The notes beneath the pieces were generated by a model that saw only the letters and a program-made list of their open reading frames with translations, was not told where the DNA came from and ran no database searches. A DNA stretch of 64,000 nucleotides from Arcuatula senhousia (Eukaryota; Mollusca; Bivalvia; Mytilida; Mytilidae): NCBI GenBank assembly GCA_963971305.1, contig OZ020308.1:27371275-27435274 (forward strand). The letters run 5' to 3'. The translations under genes were made by a program, and so were the position numbers. This document shows, one piece after another, positions 10,613 through 23,200 of the stretch (position 1 is the first letter of the stretch; every line of letters starts with the position of its first letter).

Positions 10613-11070
10613 CTATAGAATTGAACAAAAGTTTGTTATTCTTTGAATAAGAGAGGTTTCTCTGCTAACGGTCAATGTGTTGTTAATACTTTTCTTCGGC
10701 CTTGGTGCGATTTCAGTGTTATTAGCATCATCAAATGTTTCATGTTTGTTTTCTATATTGGTAATTTTACATGTTTGTTTTTGTTCTTCATGCGCATCGT
10801 CTGCAAAATCCGAATTTAGGCGCCCATATTTAAAATCGTCATGTTCAAGAGGATGATAATTATAATCGTGTTCTTTCTTCGAACGGAAGTATGTTAGAAT
10901 CCCACCAAGTGTAGATTTTCCTTCATTTTCGTTTTTACTCGACGGTTGTAGAGTTTCGTCATTTTCATTTTGGTTTTCCTCGTCTTCATCTTTACAGAGA
11001 CGACGAAACAATTCCTCTGAGGGAAGATAACTCCATTCTTCTTCATTTTCACTGCAACTGTTAGTGGCCC
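10613..11070 (-). CDS. CBM20 protein, predicted terminal exon
   Basis: The acceptor TTTCTTCATCAATAG precedes GGGCC. The exon codes for EWSYLPSEELFRRLCKDEDE and then an Asn/Glu/Lys-rich tail. The match of phase with exon 1 supports joining them, but no homology does. Confidence 0.5.
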
Positions 11071-13851
11071 CTATTGATGAAGAAACAGATAAACTTTTGT
11101 CAAATTAGTGTTTGCACAAGGCAATGCCTGCCTCTCTAGAGCTTCGTTGTAAATAAAGGTAATAACACAATTATCGAACTTTAAAGATCCCTTCATTATA
11201 GACCCTAATATAAAGTTACAACCACTAAATTTAAGGTCTAAAGCATCAACGCAGAAACTTATCTCCGGAGAACACCATGTAGAAAGAAAAACTACCAAAA
11301 ACAGATATGAGACGGACAGGCAATGTTTAAATTATGTTGAAGCACACACCTGTTAAGCCTCACCTGGAGGAGTTCACGAGAGATGAGCAAAACTTACCAA
11401 GATTCACGTAGATTTGGTTTTGGCATTTAAATGGGATATGTTTTTTTTTCAGTAAAGAAAAAAATTAACAAGTTGGGATGTTGTTTTGTATCGGTTTTCT
11501 ATTTTTGTGATTTAAATTATCGTATCGAAACATAAATATTTACCAAAACCATTTTTACGTGAACTCACCTTACTAGGGGTGTGAAGCAACACATATTCGG
11601 CTATACCAGTGACATGAACCAGAAAGAACATAAAATGATAATGAAGTGAAGGAAAAACTGAACACAAGGCGAGATTTATGACTACCGCTGGAAATCCACA
11701 AGAAATTGTAGGATCGGGAAATTTAGCCTACTTCAGGGGATCCTACGGGTCTTGCTGTTATCGAAACCTTTAACGCATGATTTTGCCTGCACGGTGTTCC
11801 ACTATATACGGATTGTGGTAAGGGTTTTCCAAATGAGGCGATCAGAGCGGTTATGCTATATGCAAACGATTTTTGTTGTTGATTATCTTACTCAGTTCAC
11901 CATGTATCTACGACTCGGTTCTCCAAAGGTTCGAATTGATGTCTCACGGTTCGGGTTCTGACTCCTGTACTTGTACTTTCCAAACATATATTGCATTAAT
12001 ATACCGGTATGTCATATTGAATTTTCTTTTAAAAATATATGCCATTGATCGGCTAATGTTGGTAAATATCGCCAAAGCAATAATCATATATATTTTCTTT
12101 TTACCAACATAAGAAATCGTGTAAGTTTATTTACCATGTATACGCAATTAACACTCAGTTGTAAACAATGCGATTTATTTTCGCTAATTTTGCAAGGAAT
12201 AGAAATTCGCAAAATAAATTCGCGATTAAATCATGTATTTAGATATAAAAAGTGTATGACAGAGGATTCGCGTAAATTGTCACCAAATTGCCCGCGAAAA
12301 GGGTCGTTTACAGCATATATATAGCTTAATGCTGTGCCTTTGCTTTACAGGCGCGTAGCAACCCGTACGCAAAAACGCAGTTGCGTACACATGGTCAAAT
12401 CAGCAAAAATAAAAAATACTGTTTTTAAATCAAATTTAGCAAGACATCGTTGCTGTTCACCCTTTCTCCACTGGCCACTATCACCCCCTACAGAATTGTT
12501 GATGAAAATATTACATTTTTTTTTACCCACCTATGCCATGTAAGTAATAATGACTGTCAAAGGGCACACTTTTCGTTTCCAAAATAAAAAAAAAAGACTT
12601 AAACTAGAGCTAACCCCTCCATAACATTCCGTCCGCTTATGCTTATGGAGTTAACGTATCTCAATTGATTCGTTACTCTAGATCGTGCGGGACTTACATC
12701 TATTTCCTTAGTAGAGCGACACGTCTGACGCAAAAATTGCTCACACAGGGTTATGTTGCTCCTCGGTTGCTGTCTTCACTCAAGAAATTTTACGGAAGAC
12801 ATCATGCACTTATAGACAAATATGGGATTTCGATCTCTCAGATGAGTGCAGATGTTGGTTTGTCATAGGGTGTTGTTTTGTCTTCCTTTACCGGATTTGA
12901 CACGCTGAATGGACTATTGGCAACGCGACGGGTGAGCTATAGCAAGCAGGAACTGCTTACTCTTCCGGAGCACCTGAGTTCACTCTTGTTTCGACTGGAG
13001 TTCGCGTTGTTGATTGATAATCAGTTGTTTTGTGTTTCCATGTTTTACATGTTGTCTGTTTTTGTCCCGTTCTTGTTCGTGTTTACTGATTTTGTCTCTG
13101 CCCTTTCGGACTTTGATACCCCATTGGTACCTCTGCTTCCTTGCTATTTACAATCTTTTTATACATGTACCTCCGCTTGAAAGTGTATATGTAACTACTT
13201 TTGATAGGGTGAATCATTGTACGCACGCCCGTTAGCATTCCACCCAATATCTCGGGGTATACCGTTTCCTAATCCTCAACTCATACTCATGGATTTTCGT
13301 GAAACCCAGTTTACACAATCTTTGTAACTTAATGTAGCTGTGCACATCCCAGTTTATGTTAATACCCGCTCTTCTTCGTCAAGTCAAGTAAACTGTTTTA
13401 ATGTCCGTAAACATATAACTGTAGATACACAGAAATAACCAAGAGAAACGACACAGAAAGCACTATCAGGTAAATACATACCTCTTTGTTTAAATTTATG
13501 TTTCAATGGAATCTCCTTTTCTTGCCCGAAGTTCCAAGCAGCCCTGACGTGAGTAGGGCAGGTTTCTGTAACCAAACTTCTGTTCGGGCGCTCTTCCCAT
13601 CTTATTACTCGCGACCGATCTTTTGCGATAACTAACCACTTCCATTCGAATTCGTCATTTTTCGGAAGCTCTACTGCTGCCATCCATCTACCAGATCCCA
13701 TTGGAATTTCTTTCGCAATAACTGCATTTTTATAGTCCCAATTCCCTAACGCATCATTTGATCCTGAAATGGCTAGTCTTTCTGATGAATTTTGTGTTAT
13801 ATACGTAGTTTCAAAAGCAAAGGAGACGGTCGAATCCTCGGTCGAATCCAT
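10613..13851 (-). CDS. CBM20 (starch/glycogen-binding) domain protein, two-exon model
   Basis: Exon 1 is 13851-13482 and exon 2 is 11070-10613, giving 275 aa. Exon 1 encodes a CBM20 domain (residues 8-95): VSFAFET, GSNDALGNWD (W38), FEWKW (W70, W72), W85 and the N90-R91 pair. These are the aromatic and Asn residues by which CBM20 domains bind alpha-glucan. Exon 1 ends in phase 1 at a GTATGT donor, and exon 2 begins after a pyrimidine-rich CAATAG acceptor in the matching phase. Exon 2 encodes an acidic, low-complexity tail (about residues 129-275) with no recognised domain, ending in TAG. Further small exons in the 2.4-kb intron cannot be excluded. Relatives with an N-terminal CBM20 include laforin and GPCPD1, but neither catalytic domain is present. 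A role in glycogen tethering is inference. A possible polyadenylation signal (AATAAA on the minus strand) is at 10507-10502. Confidence 0.65.
12632..12868 (+). pseudogene. Reverse transcriptase C-terminal relic in the CBM20 intron
   Basis: One frame reads YGVNVSQLIRYSRSCGTY, then LTQKLLTQGYVAPRL and LKKFYGRHHALIDKYG before a stop. This is the region just after the RT palm in Penelope-like and related elements. The corresponding part of the Naiad in this window (ISQLVRYARICSGV, KKLLKQGYRYHKL) is clearly homologous. No other RT motifs remain, so it is a truncated fossil lying antisense to the host gene. A further stretch to about 13180 may belong to it. Confidence 0.6.
13482..13851 (-). CDS. 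CBM20 protein, exon 1
   Basis: It starts at ATG 13851 (AAAAATGG context). An upstream in-frame Met at 13890 exists but lies in a weaker context and would add only a basic stub. The donor is AGAG|GTATGT. It holds 123 codons plus 1 nt. Confidence 0.7.
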
Positions 13852-13899
13852 TTTTGACGGACAGGAACGTTGCCAATGACATTTGTGCACGAAGGAGAG

Positions 13900-13907
13900 T
13901 TACGTCA
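13900..13907. promoter_or_regulatory. CRE/ATF-like site upstream of the CBM20 gene
   Basis: TTACGTCA, the half-palindromic CREB/ATF core, lies about 50 bp upstream of the ATG at 13851. Position and match are suggestive only. Confidence 0.25.
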
Positions 13908-14639
13908 CAGATCATCATAGAGCGTCGTTTGATCGGGCGTACTATAAAACGTGCTAGTCTCCATATATGCTCAAATATTGAATTCGTACACGCTTTTAGA
14001 AAAGATGCCACTTGTCACAATCGGATCAAAAATTACTTATGAAGGTTCGCGAAGGCAGCAGCCTACTTAGTACTAAGATAAGGGCTGTGCATCAACATGG
14101 CGTATAGTCCATTAAATCTGCCGTCTGAACAGTCTGAACATTCAATTACTGATTTCAATTAGGCGCTGTTTTAGGCGTTGGCGCACCCGGTGCTCGCCCC
14201 CTAAAATGTGAAAAAAAATGATTTTTTCCCATGAAATCAATCAAAAAAGCCCAAAAAATTCGCGCCTCGCTCCGCTCGACGACTATTTAATGCCCGTGCC
14301 CCCACTAATCGAAAATCCTGGTTCTCTATCCCATATACTTTTTACGAAAAAAAACAAAATCTATGACCCGACCTCCTGTTTCGTTCTTTTTTAGCCAAGT
14401 TCAATGGTCATTTTGCTGGTTGCCGTGCATGGATGATAATACTGTATATAAACCAATCGAACAAAGATTAAAGGCAATCCATTTGGAACATAAACCAAAA
14501 GTGGATTTTTTTTGGCGGGTAACAATAACAGGGTTTTATCTAAATAAAAAATATCTTTTGCATTATAGGTGAGCAATCCAAAGACTTACTAAAGACTAAA
14601 TCGCCCAACTAGTCCTTCAGATAAAATGGTCTATTCTAG

Positions 14640-15030
14640 GTCAACCTATTCAAGACTTGAAGAGTTTAATGAGCTTAGACTGGCTTAGGCGAGGAATTTG
14701 GAGAATTAGGCGAGGAATTCTGCAAAGTTATTATTTTCTAGGGCAAAAACATGAAAAACGCTACTTTTCACTTTTAAAGGCCATAACTTCTACACGGGAT
14801 CACCTGACAACCACGTTTGTAGAGCTCAATGAACTAAAGGTATAATTAAGCAAGCATCAGCTTTTCTCCATGTTTTCATTCTGGCTAAAACATGAAAAAG
14901 TAATTTTTACCTTTAAATAATAGTCATTTCCCCTATAAGGGGTCATCTTACAATTTCGACCCAATGGACACCTTTGAAAAGCCAGCTGATTACTTATGAA
15001 AGCAACAACTTTTCTCTATATGCAATGGCT
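14640..15030 (-). repeat. Dispersed mollusc-type repeat (family B), fragment
   Basis: It shares blocks such as AAAAACATGAAAAA, CCTATAAGGGGTCATC and AAGCAAGCATCAGCTTTTCT with 48232-48900, 50452-51000 and the full copy at 61599-63598. It is reverse oriented relative to the last. Confidence 0.65.
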
Positions 15031-15264
15031 TTTCGTCTATACATGTAGGTCAAAATAATGGAAAGACTATTTCACATAAAACAGAGTAAGAAACGCCTTT
15101 AAAGAGATTTGGACTCAACAGAGCGTATTTGTATGTCTCTAAATTCTGAACAGCCGAAGATCTCCGATTTTTTCCTTTATTGTCTCGCCTGTGACGAATG
15201 TCAATGAAGCGAGACTTAGACATAGTGGTTCCGACAGCGGCGGCGTCCACAATTGTTAAAGTTT

Positions 15265-16070
15265 ATGCTTAAGTCTGTTTTATGTGAACAAGTTATGGTG
15301 CACAATTGATATTTGGAATGTAGTTGCATTAGCATGCAGTACAGATCAGTTTTAAAAGCATTTCATCTGTATGTTCCTGCAGTCATTGTCTACTGACTTT
15401 GCAATTTTATAATAATTGGCCAATGTTAACCTTTTTCTCTTAACTCTGTTAAACGTGAAGCTGTTATGGTACATTATTATTTGGTCTGCAGTTGCATAAG
15501 CATCATCAAGGGTATCTATCTGTATGCTCCTGCAGTCATGGTCTAGTGACTTTGAGAATTTATACTGATTTAGCTAAATGTTAACGTTTTTTCTTAAGTC
15601 TGTTTAACATGAAGAAGTTGTGGCACACCATTGACATTTTGTATGCAGTTGCACTTAAACATCTGACAGTACATATCAGTTTTAAAAGCATTTTATCTGT
15701 ATCATCCTGCAGTCACGGTCTAGTGACTTTGCAATTTTATTCTTATTGGCCAAAATTTTATTCTTATTGGCCAATGTTAACCTTTTTTCTTAAGTCTGTT
15801 TAACACGACCCCATTATGGTAAATTATTGATATTTGGAATGCAGTTGCATTAGCATTAGTACAGATCAATGTTAAGGACATTTTATCTGTATGCTCCTGC
15901 AGTCACGGTCCATTGATTTTGAGATTTTATACTGATTATTTTAGCCAAATCTTAATGCGTTTCTTACTCTGTTTTATGTGAACAAGTAATGGTACACATT
16001 TAATATTTGTTATACAGTTGTATTTGCATCAATACAGATAAAAAAAAAATTGGGTAATTGTTACTGCTGC
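15265..16070. repeat. Degenerate tandem array, ~155-195-bp units, about 4.5 copies
   Basis: Units restart near 15268, 15439, 15593, 15789 and 15962. Each begins TTAAGTCTGTTT-like and contains a GCAGTTGCAT block, TTTTATCTGTAT and CCTGCAGTCA. Unit 15593-15788 contains an extra internal duplication of TTATTCTTATTGGCCAA. Confidence 0.75.
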
Positions 16071-17018
16071 AGTCACTTTAAATATTTACAATTTTAACTT
16101 CATTTCATACAGTGTCCAGCTGAGACAGGCAAGACATATCTCTTTGATAACCATTTATGTTAAAGTTTCTAAATTATATGCCATTTTAAGTTTTTAAGTG
16201 ATGATACCATTTGTTCTATTTTCAGTAATAGCAGTCATGTTTTTTTTTTATTTGATCAATGATTATCATATTTGTTCAATTGATTTATATCACAGAGGTT
16301 TTCGTAATTTGTAAACAGATGACTACAACCACAGTTCACAATAGATGCTTAGTGATGGTTGGCTAAAATTGGATTGAATTTTGCTTTCTTGAAAGTTGGT
16401 GAGAAAGACTTAAAATTAGCAACAACTAAAACACAGACAGTTAAGAAGGGCTACTTTGCCAAAAATCATTTAAAAATATATTTATCTGATTTGCTTAAAA
16501 TTTAAATATTCAAACTTCATTACTGTGTACTTTTTATATATATTTTTTTTTATTGCAGTGATTTTCATTTTTTTTTTTTCAAAAATATTTCACTGATTTT
16601 TATGAAACTGTGTTTATCTTCACATGACGCATACTTAGTGTACAAAATCACAGACTAGTACCTTAAATAATGAGTGTGATTTCATGGAGTTTTGATATCA
16701 GAACTTCATGATGAGTTTTAGTATACACTAAAAATGTTGGACATTTAATCAGACACAGTGAAAACTTTTTGTGTGTCCGGTCTTTGTAGATGGGCCTGAT
16801 AATTTTGGACCTTATGCTGATAATGCATACTAATTATCAAGAGGCTGTGAAAATCCTATCTATATTACAAACATACCATATTATCAAGGAATAGCAACAT
16901 AACTTTTTTTAAACAAATCTCTTTTAATTATTTTTAGATATAAATAAATATGAAAATTAATCCATGAATGGATGTATTGATGAACACGATATATAAACAG
17001 TAAAAACACATGTAATAA
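16071..17018. other. Intergenic AT-rich stretch
   Basis: No gene, repeat unit or RNA could be supported here. Confidence 0.4.
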
Positions 17019-17230
17019 ACTGTGGTTTCATTATTATTCGTGGGGTATAAATTTTCCAGGTTTTTGTAGGTGGCCTTGACCCACGAAATTTGATACACCA
17101 TGAAAAGGAAATTTTAAAATTGATGTGTATGCTGCAGACTTCAGAACCACGAATTTAAGATTTCACCAAATGGCCCTTTTTAATCAAATCAACAAAAATT
17201 GGTACCCATGAAAATAAATGAATCCACAGT
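17019..17230. mobile_element. 212-bp MITE with ACTGTGG termini (family C, copy 1)
   Basis: It begins ACTGTGGTTTCATTATTATTCG and ends AATAAATGAATCCACAGT, which are reverse complements. It contains the paired blocks CCCACGAAATTTG and ACCACGAATTTA. A second copy in the window is at 27057-27266. Confidence 0.65.
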
Positions 17231-20175
17231 AGAACAATTACATTCCAACATATAGAGAGTATCAGTTTTCATTTTTGTAAGACGTTTTTAACAAATCTTA
17301 ATGTAAATTTGGCTTAATTCCTCCCATATAATTTTTAAGCTACTGCTAAGTGATGTTGGGGGATTACACACAGACAAAATGTTATTTTTGGAGAATTTTA
17401 ATTTGTAACAATAGAATTGATGAATGATCAAAATTTTAATATGTATCTTTTGTTGGTGTTCTCAAATCTGGTCATGAAAAAAATCTTGTACATTTAATCC
17501 TTCTATGCATTCCTACATCAACAATAATATCTCTACAATATTTTGCAGTGTATAAAAATGTACAAAACATGAATTCTAAATCATACATAGTTTGTGAAGT
17601 TAATTAAAGATATATTTTATTCTTTTATTTTTACAAAACTTGTGCAAGAAAGATGTTATAAAATGTTATATACAAGAATCATAAATTATAACATTATAAA
17701 TACCAGTTCATTTTGAACTTTGAAGATCGTAAACAAACATATAGCACTTACACGAACATATCAAATGTTTATAGCACTTTTTCATCATAAATTTTGGCAG
17801 TCTTTCACCTCAATCAGAACAACCACATAAAATTCCTAAAACATCCACACAATCATATATAGAACTTTTTACATAAAAATTCACATAGGAGATGAATAAA
17901 TTAAAGACAAGTAATGTACTTAAGTAGCTACCTACTTTATCTATTTCAGGAACATATCATTATGAAAAATATTAAATAGAGATTTTTACAAATGGTTAAA
18001 AAAATTTATTCTGGTTCAACATTGTGTGAAGAAGTTCAAATGCATAATAAATGTTACGGACTTAAAATCTGTCTGGAGGTATGAAAAGAGTTAAATGGAC
18101 TAGGCAAAGATGATGGAATGTTTAATTTTGATTAGCAAATGGCGTACCTTATTTTTCTGCACCTTCTTAATCTTAATAATCTTTAATGACAACATATAGG
18201 TGCAATAACTCATAAATAAATGTAAATGCATGAAAGGAATGAATCTTTGAAATTTCATAACATAAAATTACTTTATATTATTTTTTTCTTAAAAAATAAA
18301 TAAGTTTTTAGAGAAGGAAAAAATTAGGTGTGTGTGTGTCTGTGTTAGGGTTTGAAACCTTTTTGACGTATCTGGACCATAAAGGGTGGTCATTTTTAAA
18401 GATGAAAGAAACTGGAGTACCCAGAGGAATCCGAAGACTTCCCGGCAGGTACCTGAGAAACCTCATCACATACATGTGAAAAATATATGGAAAGCTATGA
18501 TTTTCATATGTGTTATAAGAAATAGTCTTATTATTAGTATTAAATTTATGATTTCAGTATTTTTGAAACAAACACACATTAGCCAATTTGATAAAAAAAA
18601 ACCTCTTCATATATACTTGAAAAAATTTGTTTTTCTCATCAGTAGTGGATTTACAGGGGAAAGCTCAATGTCCCCTTTTTAAATGAATTCTTGGTTGCAT
18701 AAATTGATTAACAAAGAAATAACTGGAGTGAGTTGGTCTGGACCCCTCTTTGAACAGCCAATGCCCTTCTTGGCTTAAGCAAAATTTTGCAACTTATTTC
18801 TCAGGCTACTTAAGAATTGGATAAAAATGTCCACCAAAAAGAGTGAAATTAACCTTTCCAAGTTTGTTCACTCTTTCCTAACGATTGCTTCGATGAGGTA
18901 AACATGTGTAGTTGATAGATTGACCATTATTTGAAAGTTCAAAATATAGGTCATTGGTCACAGCAAAGGTCAATATCCAGGTCATTGTTTACATTGGCTG
19001 ACTTTTATCAGGAGAGTCAACTGTAACTGTGACATCACTCACTAAAGCTGGGTTGTCTAACCCTGATTCGTCTTTAACCATGTCTAAAAATAGAATTTTA
19101 AAACAAATCTCAATAAAAAACATTCAAAGTCTTAAAAAAACATTAAAACACATTCAAAAGTTAAAATTTTTAAAGATATTTGGAAATTCAATACTCAATT
19201 ATTTAAAAAATATGACACCTTCTTCTATCTTTCCTGAAATATTTATATAATACGCAACTATAAAATGTTTATTATTTAAAACTGAACAGACGAAAATGAT
19301 GTTATGAAACCTTTTTCAAAATAACAACTCATTCCACATTTCTATCATCTAATTTGATTTTTTATTCAAAAGAAACTATTAAATGCAATTTCATAACTTA
19401 ATTCAAGATCTTCTACAGAATATCTTAATATGTAAAATAGTACAATGATATTACTTGAAGAGATCATATTTCATACTTAGATCCAATAGTAAAGGTTTTC
19501 ATTGTAGATTAGCATTGAAGGAAATTTCTTGAAAAAAGTTTTTTAAGTCCTTAATTTTATATTGCTCCTGTATTTTTTATAGTCTGCCAAATTATAAAGC
19601 TTTTTTGTCCGTTTAAATGGCAGTTTCAAGGCTTAGATCTTACAACAAATTTGTACCATTGGTTGATATAAGAATTCATGAACCAAAATGTAAAGAAATA
19701 TTCATGCATACATATATAAACCCATATGACAAATCCATTCAAAAACCATTTATGAATGTGAAGAAATAATGTCAAATTTTTAGTATAGAGATACAAATAA
19801 AATTGACTACTGCTACAAAAAATGTAGTAACACAGAGATTCCCAAGAAGATTGTGATTTGTAGAACATTTGTCCAGTAATCATGTTCAAACTATGTAATC
19901 TTTTCAAATTATTCATGTTCAAAATCATTTTTAAAAAGAGAAACATTAGTAGTATATTAGTACTATATCAACTACAAAACAGCAAAACTGTGCAGGAATT
20001 AGAATTAAAGATGAAAACAAAAGCTAAAATTAAATTACAACAAAACAGCAAACCATGCAGGAATTAAAAGAAAAGCTGAAAATGTTAGTTATGTTTAGCT
20101 ACAATCCCAAAAATAGGCAAAATATTAAAGACAAATGCAGGACAATTGTTCCCACATACAAAAGTTACGACTAGA
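17231..20175. other. Downstream flank of the SPNS gene
   Basis: No coding frame is recognised. The 3' part (about 19300-20175) is probably the SPNS 3' UTR: a minus-strand AATAAA lies at 19366-19361, roughly 810 nt after the stop. Frames at 18386-18682 and 19626-19946 show no family features. Confidence 0.35.
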
Positions 20176-20270
20176 TTAAGCGTATGGAAGAAGGCCATCG
20201 TCATCCTCGTCCATCAAATCATTGATTTCATCTGCTTCGCTATCAACATCTATGGTCAGAGAGGTATATC
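20176..20270 (-). CDS. spns: SPNS exon 11 (terminal)
   Basis: The acceptor is TTTCTTAG|GATATA and the stop is TAA at 20178-20176. It encodes the acidic cytosolic tail ending LLPYA. Confidence 0.88.
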
Positions 20271-23200
20271 CTAAGAAATTATCAATAAAATCATTTATTG
20301 CTATTTTGGTTAGTTTTTTCTTGTTTTAAAATAGTGGATGTAATGATATAATCAACATAATGTCACAATGATGGCAGGTGCAAGTCAGGGATAAACTGTT
20401 TATTGTTTGTATCACTTCCTTAATCTCGCTGCAATGGCTCATTCCATATCTTATCTCTTAAAAATATATATAAATAAAACTTTTATGAGTACACCCAAAC
20501 AAACTATAATCTATAACTGTACATTGGTAAACTGATTATTGAAGTTTTTCATGTACAATAAGTTATGTGTGGAGTATTATAAAATTATTATCAACGTTAT
20601 TTATAAATCCATTGATTGTTTGAATAAACGCACATGGTTTGATATATAGGGTAGTCGGTTTTGTAGTGTTTACAACTAGAGTAACTATAGTAAAAATAGA
20701 TAACTGATTGTTAAAAGTGGCATTTTATATGATTTCATACATGTATTTCAACAATCAGATGACTTTTCCCATGCTTTATTGCATATGCAAAATAATTTCC
20801 TGTGTTGTTAAATAAACAAATGAGAAGTGCCTATAGAAAATAGAAAATTATAATTACAACACATGAACCCCCTCCCTCATGAAAATGGTGATAGAAACAT
20901 TTATATGTGTACATTTATTTTCTACAAACCTTTTGTTATTTTTTCAGCTTCTTTTCGATCTTTTTCTATAAATAGGGCAGTGGCTAAAAATAGCCCTCCA
21001 CCAAGAACACAGATAAATGGTGTCATATACAGAGCATTTTGCAGGGTGGGGAACTGTACACTAGGGGTTGTGGGAGGATCTTTATATCTTTTGGCTAAGG
21101 CATCACTTATCTGAAAAAAAATAATGATAATAAATGTTTAAAAGAAAAAAGAACAACACAAAATGCAAAGAAGACACTGATGTCATATCAACTATGTATA
21201 ACATATTGTGAGAGTATTTTATTGCTTGTTGGTACAAAATGTACCAATTTTCATGAGACATTCAAACCAACCAATATGATTACCCCAAAAACAATCCTTT
21301 TGACCATAAATTCAAAAATCTTTATAAAACATTTAAATTTTGAATAATCTACAATGAATAAAAATACTATAACAATATCATATTTTAAACAACTGTTATT
21401 TTGAGCATATGGTATTTCTGTAATTCATTCACACCTTTTCTGAAATTTAAACTTCAGTTTATTTTTGAGCAAAACTCTGGTGAGAAACAAATAAACAGAC
21501 CCCAGATCTGAGTAATTCATTGCATTTGGAGGATTTGTGTTTAGGAGGAGTTGCAGATAAGAGATGGTTAACCGCTTGTCTGATCGCTAAGTCAACGTTT
21601 TGCAATGGGAAACCCCCAAAATCCATTGGATCAAATCTGAAATTGTAGCTGCAAATTTAAGTTATGTCATAAATATCGTGTGAAAGTGTAACAGCTATTT
21701 ATCATATAACCCAGACTTTTAAAGAGGGGTATAATTAAAGTATCTGTCTTTCTAAGAATCATGCCAGGTTTATGATAATGGTGATTTATGGTAAAAAATA
21801 ACACATGGGTTATCAAGTCTGTTTTCCACAAAGATCTTGGTCATTGGAGAAATCAGTGAATAGTAGTGAAAGAGTTATCTCCCTTGTTTACAATATTTAT
21901 AGTGCAATCTAGGTAAATTCTATCTCTCATGACCAACATCATAGAGACAAATTGCTGTTGTTTTTGTTAATCGGTAACCATTCTGTATTAGACACCATGT
22001 TCAAACACATGTGTATTTTTTTACCATGAATCCCCCTCTGCATGATTTATAGAAAGACTGATACTTTAAAACCTTTTAGGTTAAGCTACTTTAAAGGATG
22101 AGTGGTAATAAGACCCCTTTTTGGCCCCAAATTAACCATGAAATTAAAACTGAGCATACAGATGTTTAAAGTTGCTGAAACATTGATAAAATATTAAGCT
22201 TAAATAAAATGATAATCTTGTGCCATATAAGTTTTGTTGTAATGCTAATTCGTTTACTGAAAAAGCTATGAAGTGAAGAAATTGTCCTAATTTCATTGGT
22301 TTTTGCTGATTTTCACAAAAGTTTTGGTCTTGAAAAAGGTGGGCGCATCTAACAACAACTTCATACTTGGATAAAATGTGTAAAATGATGAAATTGAGCA
22401 TTTCTGAAAGTTTGAAGCTGTTGTTTTCTTGCACCCAATGTTTTTCAAAGGAAAATATGCACTGATACCATTCAAAATTGCAGGTTTTCTCTATTTTGTC
22501 AAATAAGACCACTAAATGTGACTTCATTGTTACATCACAATGAACGGAATTGCCTTATTTTGTGTGTTTTCTTTGTAACCTCATATATGTTGATATTTCT
22601 TATAAATATCATAATACTTGAACTAACAACATTTTCTTGGGCCTATTATGGGTCTTAATGTCACTCATCCTTTCCATTAGAAATTGACATTTTCGGCAAT
22701 TTCCAAACCCTGAATACACCACTGGGAAAAAAAAATATTTTTCCCTGCAGATCTGAATTTTGCCCATACTTACAATACCAATAAGATATGGACTACCAGC
22801 ATCTCCTAAGGCATGTGACAATAATATCTGTACTGCCTCGGCCACTGATCTTCTGGTAGGTATGACTACATACTGAAATTAGAAAAGCAGATGTGGGTTT
22901 TTAAGATATAACAAGAATAAGGAAATTCACATTTGAAGAAAAAAAGCGGTAAAAGAGTATTTACACAATAATCAAACAGAATACAGACAATTAAGTTTTA
23001 GATCACATTTGATGAGCTGTCAAAATAAAGCGTTTAAAGATTAACCACAAACATGTTCTTTCTGAAATTTTTGTCCTCTAAACTTTAAACTGTTGGTTAT
23101 CTTTTGAAATAGATATTGAATTTGTTCAGTTCTGTTGACATGCTAAACTAAATATGATGTACAAATTACACATGTTACATACAAAGTTAAATAAAATTTG

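Noticed and set aside
11071..11298. 75-codon minus-strand frame next to the CBM20 terminal exon
   Set aside because: Wrong frame relative to the exon, and no homology; it was considered as an extra exon but has no matching splice phases that I could confirm.
18386..18682. 98-codon plus-strand frame
   Set aside because: The start resembles a common repeat-derived GGAGTACCCAGAGGAA segment and the rest is low-complexity AT-rich sequence.
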